Shown: positions 33,520 to 34,665 of the stretch, piece by piece
Numbering within the stretch: position 1 is the first letter of the stretch
How the letters are laid out: each line of letters begins with the position of its first letter
Origin: an uncultured Bacteroidales bacterium
Lineage (GTDB): Bacteria > Bacteroidota > Bacteroidia > Bacteroidales > ML635J-15
Length of the DNA stretch: 34,665 nt
Reading direction: 5' to 3'
Assembly: GCA_937982115.1 (NCBI GenBank)
Contig: CALJNE010000046.1
Span: 1-34,665 of the forward strand
Made by a program: the position numbers and the translations under genes
Notes under the pieces: model-generated
The model's input: the letters and a program-made list of their open reading frames with translations, nothing else
Told to the model about the DNA's origin: nothing
Databases searched by the model: none

Positions 33520-34506
33520 ATGAGGTTAAAATATTTGATAAATATATTTATAATTTTAGTATTATTCGTTTTTTTTAACTCTTGTGAAAACTATAGACGA
33601 GAAAGAGTAAGTATAAACATTGAAAAAATTAAGTTGGATAATGATTTAAGAATAAATAAAATTATTTTTATCAATAACGATTTGGGTTTTTTATGTGGAG
33701 GAAATAAAAATAATAATGGTTATATTTATAAAACTACAGATGGTGGAAATAGTTGGCAATTGAAATATCGGTGCGATTCTTTGTCTATACGTAATGTCTA
33801 TTATGTAAACGATAGTTTAATTTTTGCATGCGGAGATAGTATGTTACTTGTAAATTCATTTAATACGGGAGAATCATGGCAAGTTTACAAATTTGCAAAT
33901 TTTCCTTACGAAGCATATAAAGTTCCCTATAATGCATTGTATGCAAAAGATTCTAAAAAAATAATACTTGCCGGAGGAGAGAATTTTGAGAAAGGGCTTC
34001 TATCAAAAACAGAGACAGGAAATTATCCATGGATACATGATTCTTATGATAATCAATTTAATTCGCTGCATTTTGTTAATGAATACGTTGGAATCATTTG
34101 TGGTTATGGGATTGTTTTAATAACAGAAGATGGTGGAAATTCTTACAGTTTTGTTGATTTGGGGGCTGACGATTTTGTTGATGTTGAGTTTGTAAATGGA
34201 GAAATATATATACTGGGAAGTTCAGGTATAATTTATAAAAGTTCTGATTTGGGATATAATTGGATTAGAGAAATTAATTTAATGTCAAAAGGATACATTG
34301 ACCTTAGCATTGGAGATGAATTTAAAATTGCTGTTGGGTTAGGGGGAATAGCATTTTTAAAGTATAATAATGACTTAAATTGGATGGAAATATCTAATAT
34401 GCCAGAACAAGATTATTATACTAGTTTTATAAGAGAAGATAATGTAGTATTTATTGGAAGCGACAAAGGAGAAATAATAGTGTTAAATAGGGGGAGAGGT
34501 AGATAA
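33520..34506 (+). CDS. Lipoprotein with Asp-box/Ycf48-like beta-propeller repeats
   Basis: The 328-residue protein has a lipoprotein-type signal ending F-F-N-S-C (lipid Cys22 from the ATG at 33520; an ATG at 33511 is also in frame). The mature part has several BNR/Asp-box type segments: KTTDGGNSW, ITEDGGNSY and KSSDLGYNW, spaced as blades of a beta-propeller. Ycf48-like and sialidase-type propellers share these. No glycosidase active site is recognised, so a structural or assembly role in the envelope is more likely than an enzyme. It is the last gene of the gldA-like cluster, beginning within a few bases of the zupT stop. Confidence 0.8.
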   Translation: MRLKYLINIFIILVLFVFFNSCENYRRERVSINIEKIKLDNDLRINKIIFINNDLGFLCGGNKNNNGYIYKTTDGGNSWQLKYRCDSLSIRNVYYVNDSLIFACGDSMLLVNSFNTGESWQVYKFANFPYEAYKVPYNALYAKDSKKIILAGGENFEKGLLSKTETGNYPWIHDSYDNQFNSLHFVNEYVGIICGYGIVLITEDGGNSYSFVDLGADDFVDVEFVNGEIYILGSSGIIYKSSDLGYNWIREINLMSKGYIDLSIGDEFKIAVGLGGIAFLKYNNDLNWMEISNMPEQDYYTSFIREDNVVFIGSDKGEIIVLNRGRGR

Positions 34507-34555
34507 ATTTTTTTTAATTTTTTATAAAATATCAAAATTGTGTGAAAATTATTTT

Positions 34556-34563
34556 TACCTTTG
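34556..34563 (+). promoter_or_regulatory. Promoter -7 element of the last gene
   Basis: TACCTTTG is a perfect TAnnTTTG ending 20 nt before the ATG at 34584. A TTG at 34538-34540 is 15 nt upstream, shorter than usual. The 34507-34583 gap holds nothing else clear, and no hairpin follows the propeller lipoprotein gene. Confidence 0.45.
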
Positions 34564-34583
34564 CAAAAACTTTCTGATTAAAA

Positions 34584-34665
34584 ATGGACAAACCCAAAAA
34601 ATACAAACGCAATCCCTGGAGTCCTCGAGTAATTTCTTTGTACAAAGAAGTTTTGGAAGTAAGAG
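34584..34665 (+). CDS. Start of a gene cut by the window edge, unknown product
   Basis: An ATG at 34584 opens a frame of 27 codons that stays open to the right edge. The visible peptide begins M-D-K-P-K-K-Y-K-R-N-P-W and is strongly basic, without a signal peptide, so a cytoplasmic protein is likely. It follows a perfect promoter element. The family cannot be told from this length. Confidence 0.5.
   Translation, partial: MDKPKKYKRNPWSPRVISLYKEVLEVR

Overview
This AT-rich window comes from a member of the Bacteroidota. The evidence is a giant surface protein ending in a gliding-motility-type (CHU_C, type IX secretion) C-terminal domain, SprB-type repeats, a GldA-like ABC ATPase, promoters of the TTG-N19/20-TAnnTTTG type instead of a sigma-70 -35/-10, very little Shine-Dalgarno signal, and many secreted or lipoprotein genes. 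The order is not certain. No tRNA, rRNA, CRISPR array, IS element or prophage was seen. The window is gene-dense and its longest gap is 292 bp.

Layout. (a) 1-5459, minus: the 5' part of a very large secreted modular protein (fibronectin-III and MAM/jelly-roll modules) that runs off the left edge. (b) 5687-8464, minus: a ROK-family kinase, a DUF368/PopT-like membrane protein and shikimate dehydrogenase. (c) 8586-10378, plus: a Crp/Fnr regulator translationally coupled to mqnC of the futalosine menaquinone pathway, divergent from (b). (d) 10381-11172, minus: a lipoprotein; 11283-11996, plus: a methyltransferase. (e) 11993-18481, minus: a long same-strand series read from the right as TolC, HlyD-type adaptor, TsaB, Bax-inhibitor-1-like protein, intrinsic terminator, GNAT-like protein, threonine aldolase. 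(f) 18774-20570, minus: an MsrB-MsrA lipoprotein and an unknown secreted protein. (g) 20789-22693, plus: a long PurF-like amidophosphoribosyltransferase. (h) 22727-30172, minus: a 2481-residue adhesin-like protein with 15 copies of a two-cysteine repeat, 8 SprB-like repeats and CHU_C. (i) 30312-34506, plus: a tight five-gene cluster (GldA-like ATPase, small membrane protein, secreted nuclease, ZupT, Asp-box lipoprotein). (j) 34584 onward: the start of one more gene.

How parts fit together. The two giant secreted proteins and the GldA-like ATPase point to a cell that puts much effort into its surface and probably uses type IX secretion, although no core T9SS gene lies here. The Crp/Fnr-mqnC pair suggests respiratory control of quinone synthesis. 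The rest is housekeeping (aroE, tsaB, a purF-like gene), methionine sulfoxide repair and efflux. Several genes have a perfect TAnnTTTG element only 7 to 20 nt before the start codon, so very short leaders seem common here. The most unusual object is the 2481-residue protein, which contains four nearly identical 219-bp units inside a much more diverged 15-unit array.
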